From Spirochaetales bacterium (GTDB lineage Bacteria > Spirochaetota > Spirochaetia > SPDA01): a stretch of 9,700 nt of DNA. The translations under genes were made by a program, and so were the position numbers. Shown here piece after piece: positions 1-5,952 of the stretch. The DNA lies in the NCBI GenBank assembly GCA_004525155.1, contig SPDA01000040.1, positions 1 to 9,700 on the forward strand, read 5' to 3'. Under the pieces are notes generated by a model. The model was given only the letters and a program-made list of their open reading frames with translations, searched no databases and had not been told where the DNA came from. Numbering within the stretch: position 1 is the stretch's first letter; every line of letters begins with the position of its first letter.

Positions 1-977
1 GCCATACGCCGGGCGCTTACCCTTTTTCCTTCCAGTGTGACGGTTCCAGCGCTGGCGCTGTCCAGACCCACCATGACCCGGGCAAGTTCCGTCCTGCCGG
101 CGCCGGAAAGCCCGCAGATGCCGAGGATCTCGCCTTCCCTGGCGGTAAAACTGACGTTGTGGAAAAAGCCCCAGCGGGAGAGATTTTCAACAACGAGCCT
201 GTCCTTGCCGATGCTGTGGTCACGCTTGGTGTAGAATTCCCTGATACTCCGGCCCACCATCATCTGCACCACTTCTTCCCTCTTAACTTCGTGGATGTTT
301 TTGGTGCCGATTTTTTTACCGTCCCGCAGGACTGTAACCCGATCGGCAACACGGAAAATTTCCGGCAGGTGATGGCTTATGTACACGATGGCGAGGCCTT
401 CGTTTTTCAGTTTCGCGATGATGGTGAAAAGGCGTTCCACCTCTTCCCGGGAAAGAGCGGAGGTAGGCTCATCCATTACGAGGATGCCGGGATTGTTCCA
501 TAGGGCCTTCGATATTTCAACCAGCTGCGCCTCGTGCTGGCTTATGTCTTCGATGGGTTTCATAGGATCCAGGTATTCAAGCCCGACCCGGGACAGGGCC
601 GCAGCGGCATCTTCGGTAAGCTTTTTCCTGTCGATTATGCCGTTTCTAACCGGCAGTCTTCCCACCAGTACGTTTTCCGCAATGCTTAAGGGAAGGGCCA
701 GGCTTAATTCCTGGTAAATCATTTCGATGCCCACGGCCTTGGCCATGGCAGGCGAATGGAGCTTGGTCTCCTTTCCTTTTATTGAAATAGTGCCGGTATA
801 GTCGTCAAATGATCCCGCCAGCATCTTCATGAGTGTGGACTTGCCTGCGCCGTTCTCGCCCACCAGTGCATGCACTTCTCCCGCGTACACGTCGAAATCC
901 ACATCGTCCACTGCTATGGTGCCTGGAAATTTCTTGCTGACGCCCTTCATCGAAAGGGCCAGGGACTTTTCAGACAT
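1..977 (-). CDS. Sugar ABC transporter ATP-binding protein (RbsA/MglA-type tandem ATPase), 3' end cut off by window
   Basis: This is the cytoplasmic ATPase that powers a ribose/rhamnose/galactose-type (CUT2) sugar importer. About 325 residues are visible and the frame runs open off the left edge; the family is usually about 500 residues with two fused ABC domains. The first domain is complete: Walker A GENGAGKST at about residues 40-48, Q-loop YQE at 88-90, Walker B ILVMDEPTS at 165-173, and the H-loop His at about 202. The signature reads ISQHEAQ (145-151) instead of LSGGQ; weak signatures are common in this family. The second domain begins near residue 260 with the modified Walker A GLSGAGRTE (289-297) typical of RbsA relatives. 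The ATG at 975-977 has an AAGGAG site (985-990) at 7 bases, which overlaps the stop of the upstream UroD-like gene. Permease and binding-protein genes are expected beyond the left edge. The sugar cannot be read from the ATPase; the rhaM gene upstream suggests a deoxy-sugar. Confidence 0.95.
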   Translation of the reverse strand, partial: MSEKSLALSMKGVSKKFPGTIAVDDVDFDVYAGEVHALVGENGAGKSTLMKMLAGSFDDYTGTISIKGKETKLHSPAMAKAVGIEMIYQELSLALPLSIAENVLVGRLPVRNGIIDRKKLTEDAAAALSRVGLEYLDPMKPIEDISQHEAQLVEISKALWNNPGILVMDEPTSALSREEVERLFTIIAKLKNEGLAIVYISHHLPEIFRVADRVTVLRDGKKIGTKNIHEVKREEVVQMMVGRSIREFYTKRDHSIGKDRLVVENLSRWGFFHNVSFTAREGEILGICGLSGAGRTELARVMVGLDSASAGTVTLEGKRVSARRM

Positions 978-989
978 GGTTACACTCCT

Positions 990-2102
990 TCAATACGTAC
1001 ATTCCCTGGCCGCTTCCGCAAAAACCTTAAGTTTTGCCACAGGTGTTTCGAAAAAATGGTCGGAACATGAACAGATAAAGCCGCCATTATAACCTACTTT
1101 ATTAAAAAGGTCATCTACTTTGTCCCTTATCCCTTTTTCAGATCCTTCAAGCACATTAAACTGATCGATACCGCCTATCAAGGCTATCCGGTCCCCGACC
1201 TTGCGCTTCAGCTCCCAGGGCTCCTGGTTCCCCCCCACACTGGGAGGGGCCAGAGTCTCGGAGGCGTCCGTTCCATTGGCCACGATGTGTTCCTCGATAC
1301 CGTAGGTGCCGCCGCAGGTGTGATAGGTAACCAGAAAACCAAGGGAATGCAGGGCATCGTGCATTTCCCTGTCGTAGGGCAGACAGAACTCCCTGTGGAG
1401 ATCCGGCGATATGAGGGTCGAGGAAGCCGCTCCTCCACCCGTTTCGATAAGGTCGAATTTGGCGCCCTGCATGCTCTCGATAAACGCAAGTTTTTTGTCC
1501 AGAAGGATCCTCAGCAGGCTGTGCACCCAGTCCGGTTTGTCAAAGACAGCCATGATGAGCTCGTTAATGTCCATGAGGCAGGCCGCGTGCTGCCAGCAGC
1601 CGGCCTGGTCGCCCCAAACGAAGCCCCGCAAGATTCCAGCATCGCCGATAAGATCATGACGCCGGGCAACAGGCTTCAAATCGAGCCTGGGTACAGGCAT
1701 GTACTTGCGGATAAGTTCTATATCGTCATCTTTTTTTATGATGTATTCCGTTATCCAGGTCGTTTTAGTGTTTCCTGCGGTCTTGTAGGTAAGGATTCCG
1801 CCGGGCGTATGAATAACGTGGTGGGTCACACGGTTCTCGGGGTCCCTGCTTACAAGTACCGGTTCGTCCCTCCAGTCGGCTGTGTTCATTTTGGTAAAAT
1901 CCGCATCTACAAGCCAGAACTGGGCCATGTCTTCAAAATACTGTATCTGAGCATCCAGCCCCACCTGCTTGAAGGCTTCGAGATCGCTTATGCCTTTCAT
2001 GTACTTGTCGAGGTGGTAACCCTGCCACTGATGCACGGTGGCGGGGAGCCGGTCGGGTTTTCCTTTTGTCAGGGCTGTAAGCAGCCGTTCTTTCGATGTC
2101 AT
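990..2102 (-). CDS. Uroporphyrinogen decarboxylase-like (UroD/MtaA/CmuA superfamily) protein with intact zinc motif
   Basis: A protein of 370 residues and a UroD-fold barrel, but not HemE: the arginine-rich N-terminal substrate motif of true uroporphyrinogen decarboxylase is absent. Near residue 261 it has H-T-C-G-G, and about 80 residues later F-I-C-S-C. This is the His-x-Cys...Cys zinc arrangement of MtaA/MtbA/CmuA cobamide methyltransferases, in which zinc activates a thiol methyl acceptor. Other family-like blocks are LIETGGGAASS near 219 and ALIGGIDQFNVL near 308. I infer methyl transfer to or from a thiol or corrinoid; the substrate is unknown. It sits 14 bases after the second UroD-like gene and 12 before the ABC ATPase, so it is translated from the same leftward mRNA. 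Start choice: GTG at 2103-2105 is followed at once by ATG at 2100-2102. The AGGGGG site (2111-2116) is 5 bases from GTG and 8 from ATG; I prefer ATG, but GTG (one residue longer) is possible. Confidence 0.9.
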   Translation of the reverse strand: MTSKERLLTALTKGKPDRLPATVHQWQGYHLDKYMKGISDLEAFKQVGLDAQIQYFEDMAQFWLVDADFTKMNTADWRDEPVLVSRDPENRVTHHVIHTPGGILTYKTAGNTKTTWITEYIIKKDDDIELIRKYMPVPRLDLKPVARRHDLIGDAGILRGFVWGDQAGCWQHAACLMDINELIMAVFDKPDWVHSLLRILLDKKLAFIESMQGAKFDLIETGGGAASSTLISPDLHREFCLPYDREMHDALHSLGFLVTYHTCGGTYGIEEHIVANGTDASETLAPPSVGGNQEPWELKRKVGDRIALIGGIDQFNVLEGSEKGIRDKVDDLFNKVGYNGGFICSCSDHFFETPVAKLKVFAEAARECTY

Positions 2103-2116
2103 CACACCGGCCCCCT

Positions 2117-3286
2117 TTACGCAAGTTCCGGAATATTGTAACCGTCAAGGTCCAGGGGGAATGTCCCCTTTTCCCGTACCAGGTTTATAACATACTCGTA
2201 CCGTTCTGCGGAAATATTTCCCGGTACCGAATGGTCCGACTGGAAGATGTATCCACCGCCCTTCGCCGCGTTCAGCTTGGTCAGGACCTGCTTTTTCAAT
2301 TCAGCGAGGGGTTCGTTTGCCCAGGCAAGGGCGTCCATGTTGCCGCAGAAACCCATGCGATGGCTGTATTTCTTCCGCAAATCCACAACGTTCAGCCCCG
2401 ATTTTGCCTCCAGGGGATTGTAGGAATCGAGACCCATCCCGATAAAATCTTCAAAAATTGCGGAGGCATTGCCGCAGCCGTGGTAGATGACGGGAAGATT
2501 ATGCTCATGACAAATCCGGATCTGTTCCTGGACGATGGGCTTGAAATGCCTGCGCCAGTAATCGGGAGAAAAGAGCATGCCGTTCACATAAGCCACGTCC
2601 CCCCAGATGACCATTCCGTCCAGCAGCCCTCCCGCGGCCTCGATCTGGGCAAGGGTAAGGTCAATGACGAAATCCCCGATGCGCTTTATAAACTTTCCAA
2701 GCTCTTCGGGGTATAACCCTATCCAGAGCATGACGTTCTCCGAACCGATAATGCGCCAGAGTTCCTCATGTCCCTCACAGACGCTCCCATACACGGGAAA
2801 ATCGGGCCGGATGCTTTTTACCGTATCCATCCAGGGCGGCAGGTCACGCGCGAATCCGTCACCCACACCGCCGAGCTGATTGTCGCCCCCCGCAAAAAAG
2901 CGGCGGGAATCGCGGGGATCGTCAAAGGTAAATTTTTCAATTTTTTCCAGGGAATCGGTTTCGAATTTGAGAAACGCAGGCATGGGGTCTGCGAACTTTT
3001 TTCGTATGACGGCTTCAAAACCGGTTCTGACTGTAACTTCTTCATCGTTTTCTTTGAGGATTTCAAAATTCCGGATGTGGGGATCCATGTTCGGGATTGT
3101 GACCTGCCAGTCCAAATCGTAGTGACGGTAGATGTTCGCGTCCCTGGGCAGGCCCAGTTCCTCCTTCCACCGCTTTAAAAAGGAACCCCAGAAAAAATCG
3201 CTTACCGGAACCCGGTCGCCTTCCTTATGATAAAGCGCGTCCTGCATTCGGTTAAGTTTATTTTTGCAAGATTCAGTACGCTGCAT
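2117..3286 (-). CDS. Second UroD-like (UroD/MtaA superfamily) protein, third zinc Cys missing
   Basis: A protein of 389 residues. Family marks are KEGDRVPVSDFFWG at 21-34, IYHGCGN at 267-273 (His269 and Cys271 in the H-x-C position), FCGNMDA at 313-319, and GGYIFQSDHSVP at 344-355. The last block lines up with FICSCSDH in the neighbouring paralogue but has no cysteine, so the zinc triad is incomplete. It also lacks the HemE N-terminal signature. The two paralogues are clearly diverged rather than a recent duplication. Its role is unknown: perhaps a methyltransferase with altered metal ligands, a partner subunit of the other protein, or another reaction on the UroD fold. The ATG at 3284-3286 has AGGA 7 bases upstream. 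It lies 49 bases after rhaM, with a small stem-loop in that gap, and its TAA is 14 bases before the next start. I am sure of the superfamily and unsure of the reaction. Confidence 0.88.
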   Translation of the reverse strand: MQRTESCKNKLNRMQDALYHKEGDRVPVSDFFWGSFLKRWKEELGLPRDANIYRHYDLDWQVTIPNMDPHIRNFEILKENDEEVTVRTGFEAVIRKKFADPMPAFLKFETDSLEKIEKFTFDDPRDSRRFFAGGDNQLGGVGDGFARDLPPWMDTVKSIRPDFPVYGSVCEGHEELWRIIGSENVMLWIGLYPEELGKFIKRIGDFVIDLTLAQIEAAGGLLDGMVIWGDVAYVNGMLFSPDYWRRHFKPIVQEQIRICHEHNLPVIYHGCGNASAIFEDFIGMGLDSYNPLEAKSGLNVVDLRKKYSHRMGFCGNMDALAWANEPLAELKKQVLTKLNAAKGGGYIFQSDHSVPGNISAERYEYVINLVREKGTFPLDLDGYNIPELA

Positions 3287-3320
3287 CAGTAATTCCTATT
3301 TTTTAAAAACATTTTTATAT

Positions 3321-3336
3321 AAACCGCCGCCGGTTT
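3321..3336 (-). other. Small intercistronic stem-loop after rhaM
   Basis: An inverted repeat, AAACCG-(4 bases)-CGGTTT, begins on the last base of the rhaM stop codon. On the leftward mRNA it would form a 6-pair stem with a GCGG loop. It is followed by TATATAAAAATG rather than a U-run, so it does not look like a full intrinsic terminator. A role as a processing site, 3'-end stabiliser or partial attenuator between rhaM and the UroD-like genes is inferred. Confidence 0.4.
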
Positions 3337-3659
3337 CAGTCCAGGTGAAAAACCTCTTCCATATCCGCCCACCATTCCCCGGGAGCCCTGTTCGGAACAG
3401 GAGCCTGCATGGGTTTCATGATGTCCCACCATTCCTGCGTTTTCGGGTCCTCCCCCATTTTTTCCATGTCACGTTCAAAATCCGTTCCCGTATATTCAAA
3501 ATAGGCGAAAAGCTGCCCGTCCCTGTGGAAAATCGAATAATTCCTTATGTTGCATTCGGTAATTTTTTTGAGTATTTCCGGCCAGACCGCGGCATGATAT
3601 TTCTTGTATTCACTCAGTTTTTCCGGCCGCAGGCCGATCAGCTGTCCGAAACGCTTCAC
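3336..3659 (-). CDS. rhaM: L-rhamnose mutarotase
   Basis: A small cytoplasmic enzyme of 107 residues (the family is about 104) that interconverts the alpha and beta anomers of L-rhamnose so that rhamnose isomerase receives the form it needs. The sequence shows the family blocks: EYKKYHAAVWPE at 17-28 with His22 at the position of the known catalytic histidine, RNYSIF at 39-44 with Tyr41, the Trp pair QEWWDIM at 75-81, and a C-terminal MEEVFHLD. It is first in the leftward operon. The start is GTG at 3657-3659, chosen because a strong GGAGG site (3667-3671) lies 7 bases upstream. Predicted transcription starts near 3721, leaving a leader of about 60 bases. No rhaA, rhaB or rhaD is visible; they may lie beyond the ABC gene or elsewhere. 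The substrate could be a related 6-deoxy or modified sugar rather than rhamnose itself. Confidence 0.94.
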   Translation of the reverse strand: MKRFGQLIGLRPEKLSEYKKYHAAVWPEILKKITECNIRNYSIFHRDGQLFAYFEYTGTDFERDMEKMGEDPKTQEWWDIMKPMQAPVPNRAPGEWWADMEEVFHLD

Positions 3660-3688
3660 CGCAAATCCTCCCCGTAAACTGGATTATG

Positions 3689-3715
3689 AACTAGTAAATA
3701 ATGATAAAACTAGTT
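3689..3715. promoter_or_regulatory. Paired ACTAGT boxes, candidate repressor operator
   Basis: AACTAGT (3689-3695) and the perfect 8-base palindrome AACTAGTT (3708-3715) are 19 bases apart, start to start, and their outer arms also form a larger inverted repeat. They fall at about +6 to +32 of the predicted leftward transcript, where a bound repressor would block initiation or early elongation. A related ACTAATT lies in the spacer of the rightward promoter (3904-3910). I infer binding by the LacI-family protein encoded next door. The boxes lack the central CG usual for that family. Confidence 0.4.
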
Positions 3716-3727
3716 AAATGCTTAATT

Positions 3728-3755
3728 ATTTTATCACAGATTCGGCGGTTGTCAA
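3728..3755 (-). promoter_or_regulatory. Sigma-70-type promoter for the leftward rhaM/UroD/ABC operon
   Basis: On the minus strand there is a perfect TTGACA -35 (3750-3755), a 16-base spacer, and TAAAAT -10 (3728-3733) preceded by TGA, an extended -10. The predicted start is near 3721, followed by a leader of about 60 bases to rhaM. The build is the same as that of the rightward promoter 140 bases away. Confidence 0.75.
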
Positions 3756-3875
3756 GTTAATTTTTCGAATATTTTTACTGGCGGAATCATGCTTTTCAGC
3801 AGGTCTTATCTGCAGTTTTTTTAAAATATTATGATTTTCAAGTATTATTTGTGATTTTCTTTAATTTTTCTGGTA

Positions 3876-3890
3876 AATATAATTTATATT
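3876..3890. promoter_or_regulatory. Perfect 15-base AT palindrome upstream of the rightward -35
   Basis: AATATAA-T-TTATATT is a perfect odd palindrome ending four bases before the TTGACA of the repressor promoter. It may be a regulator site or may simply serve as an AT-rich UP element; in such AT-rich DNA a chance palindrome is also possible. Confidence 0.35.
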
Positions 3891-3894
3891 ATGC

Positions 3895-3922
3895 TTGACA
3901 ATTACTAATTCTATGCTAAAAT
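3895..3922 (+). promoter_or_regulatory. Sigma-70-type promoter for the LacI-family gene
   Basis: TTGACA (3895-3900), a 16-base spacer, and TAAAAT (3917-3922) with TGC just before it (extended -10). The predicted start is near 3929, about 23 bases before the TTG start codon. The spacer contains the palindrome AATTACTAATT (3900-3910), which overlaps a candidate operator box. The rest of the 292-base divergent region (3660-3951) is AT-rich and holds no gene that I can support. Confidence 0.75.
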
Positions 3923-3951
3923 ATTTTATAATTTATCAGGAGTTTACCAAT

Positions 3952-4983
3952 TTGAAAACCAGGCTAAAGGATGTTGCCTCCGCATCGGGTGTATCCCTTA
4001 CAACAGCATCCCTCGTCCTTGCGGATAAGGGACGCATATCGGAAGATATACGCGAAAAGGTGAAGAAAACCGCCCACAGGCTTGGTTACTTCAAAAAAGA
4101 AAAACGGGAAAGAAGAAGTAAAGACGGCTCCCGCAACCTGGGCATCCTAATCAATATCGATTATGAATGGGCATTCATATGGAGTTTTATCCGCCCGATT
4201 ATCGATGAAATTGAATCTACCATGAAGCCTCTCGGCCTTAACACGGTGCTCATTCCCATAAAACGGTCCTTCCCGGCAAAGGAAATACAGCGGAAAATCG
4301 CTGAAGCCAGGGTCCAGGCGGTGATCGCCCTGCATTACGGGACGGAAGAACTTGTAGAATCGCTCGAAAAATCCGGCATTCCCGTGATAATTGTCATGAA
4401 CAACAATTTTCAGGATAAATTTTACTCAGTCTGCGTCGACGATTACCAGGGCGCCTATGAAGGTACGGCCTACCTTATCAAACTGGGACATACACATATA
4501 GCCTATGTCGAGGCGGAACGGCCCGATCTGCCCATGCTTTTGAACGACAGGTTCATCGGCTTCCGGAAAGCCATGGAAGAAAACCGGCTGAAGCTGTCCC
4601 AGGATTCAATTATCCGTTTCGACATGCAGAACATGGCCGAGCTCAAGAAAAAACTTTCCCTGCTTTTCGGCAGCCGGGACCGGCCCTCCGCGGTTTTCTG
4701 CCTGGATGACGAGATCGCTTACAGGGTCATCGTTTTTCTTCGGGAACTCGGAATGTCCGTGCCGGAGGATGTTTCGATCATAGCTCCGGGCGACGTTCTG
4801 GATTACGACCAGCACTATTATCCGCAGATTACCACCATGCGCATAAACACAACCTATATGGGGAGTATCGTCTGCCAGATGCTCATGAACCGCATCACGC
4901 ACAAACCTGAAGACATTCATGTACTCAAGGTGAAGCAGCAGCTCGTCAAGCGCAGCACCTGCCGGGAGATTTCCCGAACCTGA
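3952..4983 (+). CDS. LacI-family transcriptional regulator
   Basis: A cytoplasmic repressor or activator of 343 residues with the usual LacI layout. An N-terminal helix-turn-helix (about 5-24, KDVASASGVSLTTASLVL) and helix 3 (SEDIREKVKKTAHRLGY) are followed from about residue 65 by a periplasmic-binding-protein-like sensor domain. Typical landmarks are YLIKLGHTHIAYVE, RFIGFRKAMEEN, SAVFCLDDEIA, and the C-terminal QQLVKRSTCREI. The usual hinge-helix motif is replaced by a very basic stretch (FKKEKRERRSKDG). The frame is open from 3895, but that part is the promoter. I chose TTG at 3952-3954 because AGGAG (3938-3942) lies 9 bases upstream and the protein then starts at the normal LacI N-terminus; the ATG at 3913 would lie inside the -10. 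It is divergent from the rhaM operon, so it is the likely local regulator, with a sugar or sugar phosphate as effector (inferred). It may share a transcript with the lipoprotein gene 45 bases downstream. Confidence 0.95.
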   Translation: MKTRLKDVASASGVSLTTASLVLADKGRISEDIREKVKKTAHRLGYFKKEKRERRSKDGSRNLGILINIDYEWAFIWSFIRPIIDEIESTMKPLGLNTVLIPIKRSFPAKEIQRKIAEARVQAVIALHYGTEELVESLEKSGIPVIIVMNNNFQDKFYSVCVDDYQGAYEGTAYLIKLGHTHIAYVEAERPDLPMLLNDRFIGFRKAMEENRLKLSQDSIIRFDMQNMAELKKKLSLLFGSRDRPSAVFCLDDEIAYRVIVFLRELGMSVPEDVSIIAPGDVLDYDQHYYPQITTMRINTTYMGSIVCQMLMNRITHKPEDIHVLKVKQQLVKRSTCREISRT

Positions 4984-5028
4984 AGGCTGCTTCTTTATAA
5001 AAAATTATTTATGTGCTAAGCTTTACAT

Positions 5029-5952
5029 GTGAAAATATTTATAAGACCTCCCCTTCTTCTTTTAACGTGCGCCGTGTTGATATTCGGCTCCTGCGGGAGA
5101 CCTCCTGACGGAACCAAGACCTATAACCTCCTTGATTTTACGGCAGCCATGCTCAAAAAAGCGGATGAACTGCAGAACAATCAGAAAGAATTGATTGATT
5201 TTGCCAAAGCCGCTTCTGCCCTCGAAACAGTCCTGTCTTTCAGGGAAAATGAAGAGATAATCTTCAGAAGCACCGATTTTACCCCGTCCCCTGAACATTT
5301 TGCGGTAAGCATTCCGGGAAACAGGTTCAGGACCGTAAAGCCTGTCTATATAACCAACGGGCCAAGAAACGAATATCTGTATTCCCTGGACGGGGAAACC
5401 TGGTACAGGTCGAGAAACGACAACGACAAAAATATCGAGAATCTTCATATCGATTTCCACTACGACGTGGGACATGACAGGGATGCCGGCCGTCTCGTCA
5501 TAAACCACCGGACAGCCGCGCGGGTCGGCGGAACGCCCCAGCCTGAAAAAATCAGGAACAAAAGGAATATTGTTCCGCTCGCACCCGGAATGCGCTATTC
5601 TAATACCGATAAAAAGCGGGTCACGGTCAACCTTGACAATAACATCCTCTATCTGCCTCCCGGTACCATCCTCAAGGGGAATTTCATCCTGACCGGCAAC
5701 CTGCTTTCCAGCAGGCTCACGGCTTCGGAGTACAGCATGAAGGCGCTTCGCGATTTATTTCTATTCCGCAGAGGATTTCTCTTTGCCGTCAGCTTCAACA
5801 ACGAAGAGTGGAACAACGGCATATTGTCCTTTGACATCAATTTTGCCCTGGACCTCTATTCGCCTGAAAAAGGCGTTCTGGAGATGGATATCCTGCTGGG
5901 GCTCACGCACAAATCCAGCGCGCGAGAGGCAAAGCGGATTTCCCTGGAATGA
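5029..5952 (+). CDS. Putative lipoprotein of unknown family
   Basis: A protein of 307 residues. It has a basic N-terminus (MKIFIRPP), a hydrophobic run (LLLLTCAVLIF) and a lipobox-like FGSC with Cys22 as the lipidation site. Phe at -3 is loose for most bacteria but acceptable in spirochaetes. I do not recognise the mature part. It has an N-terminal helical stretch (LKKADELQNNQKELIDFAK, about 42-60), a segment resembling a cell-surface beta domain (NEYLYSLDGETWYRS near 113-127), and otherwise mixed, charged sequence with no membrane segment or catalytic motif that I can name. The GTG start at 5029-5031 is set by the signal peptide; the ribosome binding site is weak. It begins 45 bases after the LacI gene and its TGA overlaps the kinase ATG (ATGA), so it is co-translated with the kinase. 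An envelope partner in signalling is possible but unproven. Confidence 0.8.
   Translation: MKIFIRPPLLLLTCAVLIFGSCGRPPDGTKTYNLLDFTAAMLKKADELQNNQKELIDFAKAASALETVLSFRENEEIIFRSTDFTPSPEHFAVSIPGNRFRTVKPVYITNGPRNEYLYSLDGETWYRSRNDNDKNIENLHIDFHYDVGHDRDAGRLVINHRTAARVGGTPQPEKIRNKRNIVPLAPGMRYSNTDKKRVTVNLDNNILYLPPGTILKGNFILTGNLLSSRLTASEYSMKALRDLFLFRRGFLFAVSFNNEEWNNGILSFDINFALDLYSPEKGVLEMDILLGLTHKSSAREAKRISLE

Noticed and set aside
159..503. Plus-strand open frame opposite the ABC ATPase
   Set aside because: The minus strand here encodes an unbroken ATPase with Walker A, Walker B and H-loop in order.
1287..2141. Long plus-strand open frame (284 codons) opposite the downstream UroD-like gene
   Set aside because: It is antisense to a gene with clear family motifs, its protein resembles nothing, and it has no ribosome site; it is a shadow of the real frame.
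990..3286. Calling the two UroD-like genes hemE
   Set aside because: Both lack the HemE N-terminal arginine motif, carry H-x-C motifs instead, and sit in a sugar operon.
3797..3823. GCAG-(7)-CTGC inverted repeat followed by a T-run, resembling a rightward terminator
   Set aside because: The stem is only 4 pairs, and no rightward transcript is expected to arrive here from the divergent region.
3846..3870. TGTGA half-site suggesting a CRP-type activator site
   Set aside because: No matching TCACA half at the right spacing; a single half-site in AT-rich DNA is not evidence.
3895..3951. Longer N-terminus for the LacI-family protein (TTG at 3895 or ATG at 3913)
   Set aside because: These codons lie within the -35 and -10 of the promoter, and the added residues precede the normal LacI start; TTG 3952 has AGGAG at 9 bases.
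5022..5033. Near-palindrome TTTACATGTGAA over the lipoprotein start codon
   Set aside because: It is short with one mismatched pair and occurs once; there is no second copy or conserved neighbour to support an operator.
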